DNA of 64,000 bases from Phoma sp. XZ068 (GCA_004835665.1 RBKR01000012.1:434001-498000), one strand, 5' to 3'. Shown: positions 45,302 to 57,762, counted from the stretch's first letter. Notes: a model not told the origin generated them from the sequence alone. Numbers and translations are program-made.

Positions 45302-46761
45302 CTACAAATCCTTCGTGACTAGCCATGCACTGACAACCGCCAGAACACCCAGAAAAGCTACGACGAACAGCGGTGCGCCAAAATGTGTGAGTGGTGGGCG
45401 GTCCTGCTTCTTAAGCATCTCATGTAACTTGATTTCAAGCCGTTCAGCCATCTTCTGCTGAGAGAACTCAGCAATGACACGTTCTCTACCCCATTTACCC
45501 ATTTCCTTCAACCGCTCCTCACCATCGCCATCCTCCAATGCGATACGCATGACTTCCGTCCAGTCGCTGATTTTGCGAACGTCTCTCAGCCAGCCAGTCT
45601 GTCCACTGATGACTGTTTCTGTAGGCCCGCCTTCGTTGGCAGCCAGGACTGGGGTGCCGGCGAGCATAGCTTCTAGCGGCACTATACCGAAGTGTTCGTT
45701 GCGTGGAGTGTATATGAGGAGACGCGAGGTTGAGAGGAGTGTAGTCTTTAACGCGTTTGGAACAGAGTGGAGGAAAATGAGCGAGATGTCGTTGGGTATG
45801 GCTTGCGTAGTAATGACGTTCTTCGCCGTTGCGTGTTTAAGATGCAGAGAATCGGCCAGATCGCAGAGTTCAGTATACGTGGAAACGTTCTCGGGTACTC
45901 GCGGATCATAGCCACCTGCAACGACGAGACGCGCATCCTGGCGCTCAGAGGGTAACAATCCTGCGTATGCCTTTACTGCCAGCGTCACGTCCTTCTTCTT
46001 CTCGAAACGATTGATGCTGAGTAGGACCTTTTTGTCCTTCCAAAGCGGCTTAAGCTCGTCAAGATGGGCCCCGTCGTTGGTGTTGACGCAGGGGTATATG
46101 ACGCCAGGTTTTCGATGCTGTAAGCCGGGGAACGCCTCAGCGAAGACGCTCTTGGTGAATTTGCTGTTCACGACGATGGTGTCGCTGCATCCTGTGCTCC
46201 AACTCTCTAGCCAATCAAACGGTAGACGGTACAACGACTTCAAGGGGCTACCCTTCTTCGCGAGCAGTTTGTCTGGAAAGTGGCAGTAGAAGATGACGTG
46301 TGGCCGAGGTTGCAGCAGGCGGAGGAGGGGAATGCCGGCGCTGAGCTGGTCGACGAAGAAGGACGTGGGTGTGAGCGTGGCGAGCTCGTTGGAGAATAGT
46401 GCGATCTGTAAGATCAGGTGCACTTGGCGCAAGATGGCGCAGAGGATGGCGAAGCGGCCCAGGAAGGTTGCCGGAATGATGGTATTGCCACGCACACGAA
46501 CGTCGAGGGTACCTTTTACGATCAAGGACAAGTCTCAGCTACCTTCTATGCATGAGCATGGGCTCGAGGGCGCCGCAGTATTTGGGCATGCTTACCGTCG
46601 CGTGCTTCGTCGAAGCAATGGTTTGGATCGCAATAGGAAGTGAAGACGGTGACCTTGTGTCCCCGATCTTGCAGTCCCACCGCAGCGTCAATGACAAGCC
46701 GCTCGGCCCCGCCAATGCCCAGGTCCGGGTGGAAGAAGACGACGTGCTCCCTCCGATTCAT
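45302..46761 (-). CDS. alg2: Alpha-1,3/1,6-mannosyltransferase ALG2
   Basis: This encodes a 458-residue GT4-type glycosyltransferase. It adds the second and third mannoses to the dolichol-linked oligosaccharide on the cytosolic face of the ER, an early step of N-glycosylation. Exon 1 is 46761-46596, an 83-bp intron spans 46595-46513, and exon 2 is 46512-45302. The N-terminal [19 protein letters not shown] is the ALG2 signature. The donor-binding EX7E motif is E328 and E336 in [18 protein letters not shown]-terminal hydrophobic segment (about 436-454) would anchor the protein in the membrane. Length matches the family. It is divergent from IML1 with 313 bp between start codons. Confidence 0.95.
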
Positions 46762-47074
46762 CTCGTAATTGTGCTTCTGGTGATGTTTGTGTGTCTACAA
46801 AGTTACCCGCTGAAAGCTGGCGTGTTGCAGCCGTCCCGAAACCCGCCTTTCCGCTTTGGAGGTAGCGGGGTGCGCCTTTTCCCACCGAAGAGCCGCGTTC
46901 CCTGCTCGACACGTCCGCTCACGGTCTTCAAGAGCTATCGTACTTCTCATCGCCCGCGTACTCCTGAGTCATTGACATGTGCGCGGCCTGACTGCACCGT
47001 TCATGACCGCGATCCTTGCCCTAATGCACGCGACCCAAGAGATGACATGACGGCGTGCATTGAGAGCAGCCGAC
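46762..47074. promoter_or_regulatory. Bidirectional promoter between ALG2 and IML1
   Basis: A 313-bp gap separates the divergent start codons at 46761 (minus) and 47075 (plus). It must contain both transcription starts. No recognisable TATA box or repeat was seen. Confidence 0.5.
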
Positions 47075-50000
47075 ATGCCCAAGTCATTGGCAAGTTCGAA
47101 ACAGACCAGGGTGCAGAAGATATGCACCCTGTGGACCCATGACGAGAACTTCTCCAGGGACGACATCGTGTTCAACAGCGACAAATTCCCCGAATTCCCA
47201 ACCACGGCAGGGACATTGCTACAGATTGTTGCCATCAACGCCGGTACAGCTGTGCGAGACTTCTCATCCACCACCAAGGTTCCATCGCATGAAGCAGGCC
47301 AAACGAAAGCAGAATCTCTGTCCAAGGATGCTACTGATACCCAATCACGAAAGAGCCGTAGGGGGTCGTTTTCCAAAACCATCGATGAGAATGGATCCGC
47401 CGTCCCAGGCGTTCACGATGTTGATGCGGACAAAACATACATCTTCGTCTCCAAGCCGCTGCCTCAGGATCTAAAATCAAAACATGCGAATTTGCAAATC
47501 TCAATTGCCGAGAAGATTGCTAAAGTCTTTGGGTTCCGAAATCGCATGCAGGTCGTCATTACTGAGGTAAGGATCTTTCCACGAAAGTGATTCAGTAGCT
47601 TACGTTCACAGGCCGACGAAGCTAGACATGAAGCCCACCATGTTGAGCTTGTTTTTCGCGACGAATACCTGGCGCGAGCAGATATGTGGCGTATGGCCAT
47701 AGCAGAGCTCAGCAAACGAACCGTCTACCGTGGCCAGAAGGTCCTGTTCATGGGAACGATCAAAGCCACCGTAAAGCAAATCTACATCGATGGACAGTCT
47801 GTACATTCCGGATACTTTTCGCCGACAACTAAACCGATCTTCCGCAGTGAATCTGCTCGTTACGTCTTATTCATCCAGATGTCTAGGGAAATGTGGGACT
47901 TCGACGCTGAGGGAGCCGGTGAGATTATGTTCAATAAAGTCGTCAGCGGCTTCCTTCCCGATTTATTCAAGAGATGGCTGAGAATTAATGCGAAACATGT
48001 CGTTACGATTATCCTATTTACGCGCATGCAATACGATGGAGAGACCTTCGTTGATCGTCAAGACGACACAACCAGCCATAATGATGCAGATATGAATGCA
48101 GGGAACTATAGAGACTACTATCGAGTTGTTGTTAGTGATATGGCTAGTGGGGATTGGATCAAGATTTTGCATCAGCTGAAACTCGAATTTCGGACATTTC
48201 TTCGAGAAGTGTCATTGGTACCAAAATCACTGAAAGAAACCATGGATGCGCAGGACGACAAGGATGAGAACCAAGAGTCAGACAAAAATACCATCATTGC
48301 AGGCAAGCCATCGTCTGCAAGCCAGGGGAACATCCTGGAAGCTATCAATTTGGCTGCAGCGCAGTTTGCACAAGACCACATTGACCGAGACTTGGTCCGG
48401 ACTGGCATATCGGCGATTGTGGTTACTCCAGGAACGGGGGTGTTTGAAGTCGATTATAACATGCTGAAACTGACAACAGATACATTAATCGGTTCTGGCA
48501 TAGGCATTGATCTTGTGTGTTTATCACCCATGCCTCTGCACTCAGTGCCACTTTTCAAATACCGAGCTCCTTCCCTCGCATCAAAATCCGCAGTTGGTCG
48601 TGGGAAGAGAGCCCACAGGTCAGCGGGAATTGCGACTGAGCTTGATGAGAAAACGCCGAAGCAGAGCCAGCCCAACTTCGGCTCGCTCCCTGACGCAGAT
48701 ATAGTTTCCGATTCCCCTGGTCTGGGTACACCACCACATTCAACTGATGACTGGAAATTCGCCATGCCCTACTGGGTAGACATATCCTTCTGGTCAAGAC
48801 CATCAGACGACGTGCTAGAATTGACGAAGGCGAGGAGCGCAGACAGGGTTATGAGACGCCTCCATAAGAAACGGCGAACTTTTGCTCTGAGATGTCGCTT
48901 GTACGAGTTACAGATGATGGGTGTCATTGAGAACGAGCTAGGCGACATCTCCATGCCCTATCTAGAAGAAGAGCACCGCCATCCGGATGTGTCTGAAGAC
49001 GCTGAAGAACACAGAGCTCAGACAACCAGCGTGGACTTTAACATTGCGACCAATTCTACAGGGTCGTTCTCCTCCAAAGGTGATCGAGATTACCTGGATC
49101 CGAAGAGAACAACATATAAGGCATGGATGGAGGGATACGATAACGCCATCTTTTCTGTTGCAGGCGAACCACGCTTGAATGATCGACAGCCGAGTAACAA
49201 AGGAAGAACGCAGGAAGACCCACAATCGAACGCTTCGTCAGGACCGCTGAAGGACTCTTTCCTATCGACTTCCTATCGTAGCAATCGGGCAGCAGTGGGA
49301 AGGCAAGCGCGACTTTCCCCAGATATGAGTATGCATCAGGCTCTACACTCCAGGTCTAGGGGTACAGAAGACCATTCCCCTCGCAGTGTCTCCCACCGCT
49401 TTCCGGAGAACGGGCCGCCAGCGGTCCCACGAGCCGATGTGCTGCGACGACAGAATCTTTTTGGACACATCACCGCTGATAGTCTCCGTCCCAACTTGCG
49501 TCGTCGGGGTCGCTCTCGCGATTCTAGTCCTAACAGAAGATCAGTCCACACTACTCCGAACCAGTCGCCTGCACCAAGCCGAGGACACTCTCCACCAAGA
49601 AAGGCTGGCTTACCTCCAATTCCTGTCGCTGCAAGTGCGGTCTCAGCAAAAGAGGTGCAAAAACCTCGACCGTCAAATTGGTTCCTGAGGCAAATCAGCT
49701 TCGGTGGGAAGGCTGCCCCTGCCAAACTAACTTCGGGAGATGCCACCACGGACATCACGCGAGGCAAAGTTAAACCTGCCATGCTTACAGTCGAGAAGAG
49801 CCAGAAGGGTGCAATTGCCGAGAGGTTGGCAAGCACCAGATTGACTTCGACCGAGAAGCCTTCTCAACCAATTGCGATCCGCTCATCTTCCCGCGCTGGG
49901 CTCGCATCAAGCGGCTCACCGTCTCCGGATCAAAGCGGCCGCTCAGTTGAAACTGTTCGAGGCTTGCGAACACGACGAACTTCAGTTCCATCACATCCAA

Positions 50001-52885
50001 GCTCGGTCAAGAAAGATCCTGGATCTACATTTCTCATCGCCGGTAAAGGTGACGCAAAGCCAAACCTAGACCTCTCTTCGAGTGGAGGGGCGAAAGATGC
50101 CCCGAAGACCTTGTCACCGACCAGTGCAATTGCCCCGTGGGCCGTCCTGGTAAATCCGTGCAATCCAAAGAAGAACACAATCAACGCCTTGAACCAATAC
50201 CGCCGATGGCATCATGTCTTTCCTAGGACCTTGAGAACCGGGACAATGAAATGGAGGTCTCTCTGCTCTCCTGCGGCTGTGCCGCTTACACATGAATGGT
50301 TCCCGACGGCAGAGCAGATCTCTTCTGAGTACAATGAGAGCCCGTATAAAATTAGTCAAAGTGACGATGACGAGATATTGGAGACTCCCAGAGGCAGGGA
50401 AACTCTCATTCGCGAGCTTGTTGCATTTCGGCTATCTCACGGGTTCCAGATCTGCACTGGTTCTGCTGTTGCAGAGTTTTCTGGTAGACAGGAGAAGTCG
50501 CTGGCTAGTATTTTGGCACCTGAATATATGGCCTCGGATGGGGATACGGTCTTTATGACGGTCGGCACTAGTATTCATCAATTAGTCTGTGTCGCCGGCG
50601 GTGAGGTGGAGGTGAAGCGTTACCACCGGAAGCCAACCACAGCGTTGGAGCCTTCAGCAGGCATCGATACGCCATTTCGTTACAGACCATACATCCGGAC
50701 TGCTTTTGAGCCAACCTACGATCCACGGGATATCATCTTGTGCCCACCTCGTAAGGAGTACAACTGGAACTTCATTGACACCTTCCTTGCCGGATACCAA
50801 GATGAGTTCTCCGATGTCCTACGTTTCTGGAGAGCACGATTTGTTTTGATACCGGTCGAAATACCTTCTGTAAGCCGACGTCCACTGCCCATGCTTGCAG
50901 AAGATTCAGAGGAGGAGGTGAGGTTGGAGGGGATTAGGAAGCTCACACAGCTATGGCAAAGGTACCGATACTTTCCTCCAGAAGAGCGCTTCTCACAGGG
51001 CCCATCTTGTTCGAAACAGAAGGATCCGAATCCTCTGGCTATCGAATATCACACCCGCGACCCATCAGCTGTGGTTGCTGCTGGTCCCGTCAACACTTTA
51101 TACAATACTTCCGATGGTGAGCTACCGGGATCGATCGTTTCAGACGCAGACAAATACTCGACCTCAAACATCGACCTCAAAAAGCTCGCCGAGGACCTGC
51201 AGGGAGAGAAAGGCATACAAATGCTCGATCGGCGCTGGCATTGGAAGCTCCACTACAATTGTTTCATTGGCTTTGACCTTACCAACTGGTTACTGAACAA
51301 CTTCAAGGACATTGATAGTCGCGAAAGCGCAGTTGAATTCGGCAATCAACTGATGGAGAAAGGTTTATTTCAGCATGTTCAACGAAGGCACCAATTCCGT
51401 GATGGCAACTTCTTCTTTCAGATTGCGTCTGAGTATCGGGCTCCGAGGCAAGAATCGCGTGCAGGCTGGTTTGGCTTGCGCAAGGCCGACAAGTCTGTTC
51501 CGTCCACACCGCTGTTTGAAGGACCAAGAACGTCGCCACTTACGGCCAAAGGGCTCATGTCCAGACCAAGCACGGCAGAGTCGTCGTCTGATGCTTCTGA
51601 TTCCATAAAAGAGGGCGAGAAGACACCCACACGAGCGGATGCGGGCAAAAGAAAGGTCACTTTGTCGCGGGCCATGCGCTACGATGTTGATTCGAGAAAG
51701 CGGTCCTACCGGCCAGAGATCATCTCGCTGCATTACGACCTTGTCCACAATCCTGACAACTGTTACCACATTCGTATCGACTGGATGAACGTTACTGCGA
51801 AGCTCATCGAGGATGCCATCGTTACATGGGCTACTAGCGTCGAGAAGTACGGCCTCAAGCTTGTCGAAGTTCCCATTGCCGAACTTGCCAACATCACCGA
51901 CTACCACCCGTTCCGTTCACCTTATCATATCAAGCTCGCGGTGCAGCCTCCACAGAACCAGACGGAGGTCATGTGGGATTCGATGCACTTTTCGCCACAG
52001 TACTCGCGAAATGACAAATTCGCGTACCACAAAGCGTTGCTGAGGAAACTCAATTTTGTGCTAGACATGGAAGCGGCAAGCGTATTTCCTACGGACATTG
52101 ATGTGTCGTATTCGTGGGGGAACCCAGATTACAAGTACACGCAGTTTATCCATCGCACTGGAGCGTTGCTTGTCCAAATCACAGACGACGGCAACTTGAT
52201 GGTGCTGGCGAATCGTCTTGCACATAATCGGGCCAAGGATATGAGCAGGATCCGACCACTCGACCTGCATGAGCACAAGAGGGTTGTGACGGATGGCAGT
52301 CAAAGTAGCAGACTACCGTCAACGCCTGCCGTCGAGCGTGCGAACCCACACCGTAGCCCGTTCTCCAGTCCTCTGGCGAGACCTGTGCAGGACACCAGCC
52401 TGCTGCACACGGCCTTGGAGAAACATGCTGCTGCCCAAGGGCCACCGACGGCACCGACGACGCATACGCCGGAGCAGGTCAAAGACGAGCTGGAAGCATT
52501 CTGTTCGGATGCGGGGCTGCTTTCTCAATTCTACAACGAAGCCTTCAAGCAGGCGCCGTCGCCATCGCCGCGTATTTTGCCGGTGCTCGACAACAACATC
52601 CCCAGCCTGGGACTACCGCCAGCGATCAGTATTCGCGAGGCGAGCCCTGCGAACCGAGACTGGTCGCTCGGGTCGAGTATGGTAGGGAGAGGAGCTGCGG
52701 CGGAGCGGATTGGTGGGATCAGTGAGATGGCATTTAGCACGACCAGCGGGATTGCTGGAAGGCGACAAGGCAGTGAGGGGAGCATGTCGACACTGGGAAA
52801 GCGAGGGAGCATTGCTGAGTCGAGTGCAGCAGGGAGCTTACCTAGGAGGCAAGACAGCCAGGGGAGTGCTGGCACCGGAACATGA
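47075..52885 (+). CDS. iml1: Vacuolar membrane-associated protein IML1 (SEACIT/GATOR1 subunit, DEPDC5 orthologue)
   Basis: Exon 1 is 47075-47566, a 45-bp intron spans 47567-47611, and exon 2 is 47612-52885; the joined protein is 1921 residues, in the usual range for fungal Iml1. The family's N-terminal region is well conserved at about 173-287 (FRDEYLARADMWR, then FRSESARYVLFIQMSREMWD). A long serine/proline-rich middle carries little structure. A DEP domain lies at about 1357-1433 (MLDRRWHWKLHYNCFIGFDL, then FRDGNFFFQI), with a conserved C-terminal domain after it. Iml1 with Npr2/Npr3 restrains TORC1 by acting on the Rag GTPase Gtr1 at the vacuole, and it is needed for starvation-induced autophagy. 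ATG 47075 was chosen because conservation starts at KICTLWTHDENFSRDDIVF shortly after it. The next gene downstream is another Rag-pathway regulator. Confidence 0.95.
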
Positions 52886-54030
52886 GGGAGAAGTGTTATA
52901 GGAGGGGTAGGGGCAATCCATGTTACTGGTTGACGTTTGCACGTTGATTGCCTGTGATGGAGTGCAACAGCTTGTACGCTCTCTGTTATTCCTCCTCGAT
53001 GATGGTACGCGGCAGCAGTACTAGCAAGACTCGTCGCTGATCTTGACGGAAGCGTTATTGAAGGGCTGGAGGAAGCATGGCCGACACTGTCGAGTGGCTT
53101 GATTTGGCGAGGTTGTAAAGGGTTGACTGGATTAGGTTTGGCTGCATGCAGCAGGCCACACGTGCTGATAAGCAGCCGTTGGAGTGTGACGACGACCGTT
53201 GGGGATGTTTGTTGACTTGGCCGTGGAGGGTTTGATAAATACGCCAGGTGCTAGTCAATGCTGAGGAGTTGACCATGGTGAAACGGCCAGATGGAGGCCT
53301 CTCAAACTTGACTACACTCACAGACCGTGAGGCACCAAGCAGGTGTACGGCCATGTCTACAGTCTGTTTAGGCGGCCGATGTAGGAGCGGACTAGTGCGG
53401 CGCATATGGGGACTGGGGTATCCTGGTCGATCTGCAGCGTGGAGTGCACGACAGTCAGGATGCAGCGCAGGGACGGAGCAGCGCCAGTCATGGTGGGCAG
53501 CGAGCGATAAGCATGCTGCTGGGAGCAGCCTTGGTGCGGTGCGGGCAGCGAGAGGCCTCTGCTGCTGTCGTTCGGCGGCGTGGGCATGTGTGCAAGTGGG
53601 CAGCGCAGGCCGCACACCGCTCTTCCCATGGTTCAGCGGTGGTAGCGCTCGGTCCGCGTGGTTGCTCGCTTGCCGCATCGCAACCGTCTCCACTCGACGC
53701 TGGATCGTCGCCGCACGCTCGCCTCTGCCTCTTGCTCACACGCACGCGACCCCTCCGCGCGCGTCTGTCGCCTCGCCCCGGTCGCCCCGGTCGCCTGCGC
53801 CGCCTCACTGCAGCCCCACGCCCACGGCCGGCGCGCCCTCGAGCGACGATGCCATGAGGCTGCCCGCGTCCTCTGCCCGCGTCCTCTGCCCGCGTCCTCT
53901 GCCCGCGTCCTCTGCCCGCGACGACCGCCCCGCTACACCTCGCGCCCGTGAACCTCTGCTGCGCCTGCTGAGCAGCATGGAGGGCTGACCTGCACCGCGC
54001 ACGCCTGCACCGCGCACACTCGCCGCCGCC
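52886..54030. promoter_or_regulatory. Intergenic region between IML1 and the FNIP-like gene
   Basis: About 1.1 kb. It should hold the IML1 terminator and the promoter and 5' leader of the FNIP-like gene. GC content rises strongly after 53600, producing long spurious open frames on both strands. No gene in it is supported by a family motif. Confidence 0.5.
53863..53923 (+). repeat. 13-bp tandem repeat in the leader of the FNIP-like gene
   Basis: Four complete head-to-tail copies of CCCGCGTCCTCTG start at 53863, 53876, 53889 and 53902, followed by a partial fifth. The array ends about 107 bp before the start codon at 54031. Confidence 0.95.
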
Positions 54031-57000
54031 ATGATCGGCCAGTTCTTCAGCAGCCGCAAGGCCCCCCCCGCGGCCAGCAGCCCCGCGCCCACGACGACGC
54101 TCGACTCTGCCACCGAGGAGTCGCACACGCGCCATCTGCTGTACCCGGACAGCAGCACCCTCGCCCACCCCGACGGCCAGCCGTACCCGCTGCACGCCGC
54201 CCCGCTGACGCCCGGCAGCGGCCACGACGGGCCGCTGCCTGAGATCGACCTCGAGTGCCCGCGCGACGTGCGCATCATCATCGCCCAGGATGACTTTGCA
54301 CACATGGCGAAGACGGTGCTGTTCGACAGCAAGCCGGGCCCAGCGCGCCCCGACCCGCCCACGCCCGTCCTGCCGCATGCCCGCGCGCGAGCCTTTGGGG
54401 GCACTGCTGCGGCCACGCCCACCACCACCACCACCACACCCACCACACCCACCGCGGCGTCCGCCGGCAGCCTGCACGCCCGCCGCGCCTCGCTCGTCGC
54501 AGAGCCGACGCCGCGCTCGCCCACGGTGAGCAGCTTCACGCGCACCCGCACCCGCGGCTCGTCCATCTCGTCCATGCCCAACATCGACGAGCACGCCCAC
54601 CTGCACGCCCAGGCCCAGGCCCAGGCACGCGCCCGCGAGGCCTCGGACCTGGTCAACACCTGCCTCGAGTGCATGTTCGGCAGCACCAGCATGACCTACC
54701 GCGGCAACTCGAACAAGATGCACATTGTGCCGCTCGACACCAAGCCCGAGCCCGCCGTGCTCGGCCCCAGCATCCACGACGTCTCTGGCTCGCTCGGCCG
54801 CGGCGACGGCTTCCGCAGGCGGAGCAACCTGGCCAAGTCCTTCACCCCCGCGAACCTGCCAACCGACCTCCCCCGCGTCGACACCAGCGAGCCTCTGCCC
54901 AAGGAGCCCAAACGCCGCACCATCTTCATCACCCGCATGTTTTCCGTCCCCAGCCCCGACGACAGCGTCCACGTCCACGCCCACGCCCGCACACCGACCA
55001 ACCCACCCACCCCCCAGCCCCATGGCGGCGGCTTCCCGTTTCCGCAAGCCAATGCCAAAGCCGTCCCGCCGAAACCAACACATCTCAACCAGCCCCGCAA
55101 AACGCCCATGTATGCCATCACCATCATCTTGCACCTGCCGATAGCCCAGTCCACGAACCCTCGCACAGCGCCAAAGACCCCGGGCCCTCTGTCGACTTCG
55201 GCCCCCGGCCAGGACTCGCTTGCCTCCTCACTCGACTCAGACCGTCGCGCCGGGTGGGCCTTTGTCGACGCGAACCTCGGCGCCGACTCGCTCGTCTCGT
55301 CAGCATTAAGCAGCCATGTCGATGATCGCGTTGACGTCGTAGGCCAGCACTGGGACGTCATCATGCGCGCCCTCACCAGTCTGCAGCATGTCGTACAGGA
55401 GCGCATCTCCGCCCATTACAAAGCACCAGTCGCCATGTCACCGCCTGACCAACCTCAACACCGCCGAGCGCCCTCCCGAGCTAGCCTTCGAGAAGGCCCA
55501 CCTCTATCAGGACGCAGACCCCCGTTGCGCCTCCAACCCAACGCACTCATGCTGGACAAGGAGATTCAAGCCGCCGCAGAGCTGACAGGCAACCGAGTGG
55601 TTAGCGGCATGCGCATCCCGCGAGTCATGACAGGTCAGGGCAAATGGGGGGTTTGGCGTGAAGAAGCCAGATGGCTCGGGCGATGGGCTGGCCAGAGAGA
55701 ACAAAACTTCTTCTTCTTCACCCTGCTCACGGCTTTCCTAGGAAATCACACAGAATGGCTCAGTATACTAGGTCCCAAATGGGCTCGCAAGCGCCATCGA
55801 GAACAGCAAAAGGCTACTGTTGGAGAGAACATGGTTATCGCGAACCGCACCGTCATCGTGTCTCCAGACAAGATGGCAGCACGCCGGTTGATCTTCCTTC
55901 TCGCTGCGTTTCTACCGCCGAATTCGCCTGTCATTGGCGATGCCATCAACATAGTGCGACCAGGCACGTCTGCCTCGCACCGCGCGTATTCGCAGTCTCC
56001 ACCGACCAATATGCCTCCATCGAGGAAGCAATCTTTGCGACGCCAAATCAACAGGCGGCCTCGAGATCAGCAAAGCATGACCAACATGCGATTACAGCCG
56101 CCCACGTCCAGTAAGACGGACGCGACATCTGCCGGTACTTTGCACCAACGCTCTGTTTCGGCAGCTGTCGAACCTTCTGATGCTATGAGGCCTCCAACGC
56201 ATTCACGACGCTCTTCAACACACTCCATTCGCACAAACCTCGTACTTCCCTCCATGTCGGAGGGTGGTGCCACGAGCAAGAACGCTGTCATTTCACCATC
56301 AACGGCTGCGCCTCAAAGTGCTATACCGATTGCGCACTTCACACTGCCCAGAACCAGATCTGGTGGGCCAATGGCCGACTATAGACCAGAGAGCAGCGAT
56401 AGCTTAGCGTCGGCGAATTTAATCAGCACCTTGCAAAGAAGTGGGACTGGTCAGACCAGCCTGGCAAGCAACGACTCGAGCAACAATAGTCGGTGGAGCG
56501 GGTTTATGAATTTCTGGAGTGGCGGGAGGCGCCACTCTTCAACAGACGGCAGTAGTTACCTTCAGACCACAGATGACGGGGTTGGATTCCGTGGACAAGA
56601 ACGGCCACGCTCGCAACTTGAACATATGGTACAGGAGTTGTCCATGGATGACAGCGTCTTTGAGGACGCAGAACCATACGATACACCAGGAACCAGTGCA
56701 AACTCTACTGCAAGGATGTCGTCTGACGCCTACCCAATCAATTCATCGAGCGGTATCCCGGCCTCAGCGGCTCGGCCCATTCCGGAACGCCCGAAGACTT
56801 TCGACTCGCAGCTAAAGCTCTCTGTCAATGAGAAGGATGGCGTCATCGACGTCGATATCGCCCTCCCCGACTTTGGCTCGCCCCTTCAGTCTCCCGTTTT
56901 CGGCGGCGCAGGCTCAGTCGGCAGCCAGCACGGCTCCAGCTTTGGCGAATCCTCTATACTGTCCATGCCGTTCAACGAACCTGAACAGCCTGTCAACGCC

Positions 57001-57762
57001 GCAGGTTGGCTCTCACAGTTCCATCCCGACTTCGCCATTCAAGCCATCAAGCCCTACAGCTCGCTCGAGCGGGACATCAAGCGCGCCATGTCAGCGGAGC
57101 CGACACCCATCACCTCCGCCACAACACCTTCTGTCGAAACAGGACCGCTGGAGCGCTGGGTCGACGTCTGCTCTGCACTTGTCGCAGATACACGAACATT
57201 CAGCATCAAACGCCTCAGCCTGCGCCGCCTCGTTCGCCTCATCCCCGCCCCAACCTACCAGCCCACAGCCCTCACACCTGGCGTGGCTGGCATGCCGCCA
57301 GGCCGCTCCCAATACGGCAATCCTTACACGTCAAGTCCCGTCGCTCCGATGCCGACTGAAATCCACCTCGCTGAGAAATTCGACGAAGAAGCCATTATGG
57401 ACTTCGACGCCGTCCTTATCGAAGGCATCGACCGCGTTCTTGCGCGCTCTGGCGACACCACGCGCGCCAATTCAAACCAGTCTTCGCGCTCGAGCTCACG
57501 CCGCGGGCGCAGGAATACAAGAGCGGATTCGGATGTGGCGGGTGTGGGTGCTGGGCCGCATGACGAGGTGCCGCAGACGGATTGTAAGGGGGTCATTTTC
57601 GATGCTCTTGAAACTGTGGTGAAGAATGTTACGGCGGAGAGAAATGGCGGAAAGGACGATGAGGGAGATGAGAAGAAGAGTATTAGAACGGTGAATCAAC
57701 GGACATACACGGATAGTAGTTTGAAGGAGGGGGTGAGAAGGTGGTTGAGCGAAGTCGAATGA
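54031..57762 (+). CDS. Folliculin-interacting protein (FNIP/Lst4-like)
   Basis: A single open frame encodes 1243 residues. FNIP N-terminal blocks are visible: CPRDVRIIIAQDDFAHMAKT with VLFDSKP (about 76-102), FGSTSMTYRGNSNKMHI (about 214-231), FITRMFSV (about 299-306) and YAITIILHLPIA (about 361-372). A middle region follows with LTSLQHVVQERI (about 448-459), FFFFTLLTAFLGNHTEWLS (about 559-577) and a long low-complexity serine-rich stretch. The C-terminus has VIFDALETVVKNVTAER. FNIP/Lst4 pairs with folliculin/Lst7 through DENN-type domains, and the pair is a GTPase-activating complex for RagC/D (Gtr2), linking amino-acid supply to TORC1 at the vacuole or lysosome. The first ATG (MIGQFFSSRK) is taken as start. 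It lies downstream of IML1 in the same orientation. Confidence 0.85.
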   Translation: MIGQFFSSRKAPPAASSPAPTTTLDSATEESHTRHLLYPDSSTLAHPDGQPYPLHAAPLTPGSGHDGPLPEIDLECPRDVRIIIAQDDFAHMAKTVLFDSKPGPARPDPPTPVLPHARARAFGGTAAATPTTTTTTPTTPTAASAGSLHARRASLVAEPTPRSPTVSSFTRTRTRGSSISSMPNIDEHAHLHAQAQAQARAREASDLVNTCLECMFGSTSMTYRGNSNKMHIVPLDTKPEPAVLGPSIHDVSGSLGRGDGFRRRSNLAKSFTPANLPTDLPRVDTSEPLPKEPKRRTIFITRMFSVPSPDDSVHVHAHARTPTNPPTPQPHGGGFPFPQANAKAVPPKPTHLNQPRKTPMYAITIILHLPIAQSTNPRTAPKTPGPLSTSAPGQDSLASSLDSDRRAGWAFVDANLGADSLVSSALSSHVDDRVDVVGQHWDVIMRALTSLQHVVQERISAHYKAPVAMSPPDQPQHRRAPSRASLREGPPLSGRRPPLRLQPNALMLDKEIQAAAELTGNRVVSGMRIPRVMTGQGKWGVWREEARWLGRWAGQREQNFFFFTLLTAFLGNHTEWLSILGPKWARKRHREQQKATVGENMVIANRTVIVSPDKMAARRLIFLLAAFLPPNSPVIGDAINIVRPGTSASHRAYSQSPPTNMPPSRKQSLRRQINRRPRDQQSMTNMRLQPPTSSKTDATSAGTLHQRSVSAAVEPSDAMRPPTHSRRSSTHSIRTNLVLPSMSEGGATSKNAVISPSTAAPQSAIPIAHFTLPRTRSGGPMADYRPESSDSLASANLISTLQRSGTGQTSLASNDSSNNSRWSGFMNFWSGGRRHSSTDGSSYLQTTDDGVGFRGQERPRSQLEHMVQELSMDDSVFEDAEPYDTPGTSANSTARMSSDAYPINSSSGIPASAARPIPERPKTFDSQLKLSVNEKDGVIDVDIALPDFGSPLQSPVFGGAGSVGSQHGSSFGESSILSMPFNEPEQPVNAAGWLSQFHPDFAIQAIKPYSSLERDIKRAMSAEPTPITSATTPSVETGPLERWVDVCSALVADTRTFSIKRLSLRRLVRLIPAPTYQPTALTPGVAGMPPGRSQYGNPYTSSPVAPMPTEIHLAEKFDEEAIMDFDAVLIEGIDRVLARSGDTTRANSNQSSRSSSRRGRRNTRADSDVAGVGAGPHDEVPQTDCKGVIFDALETVVKNVTAERNGGKDDEGDEKKSIRTVNQRTYTDSSLKEGVRRWLSEVE

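Noticed and set aside
53248..53988. 246-codon plus-strand frame upstream of the FNIP-like gene
   Set aside because: Compositional artefact of the GC-rich leader, including the 13-bp repeats. No domain, and it overlaps the probable promoter.
53488..55134. 548-codon minus-strand open frame overlapping the FNIP-like gene
   Set aside because: Very GC-rich antisense of a real gene, with repetitive Gly/Ala/Arg composition. The plus-strand frame carries the conserved FNIP motifs.
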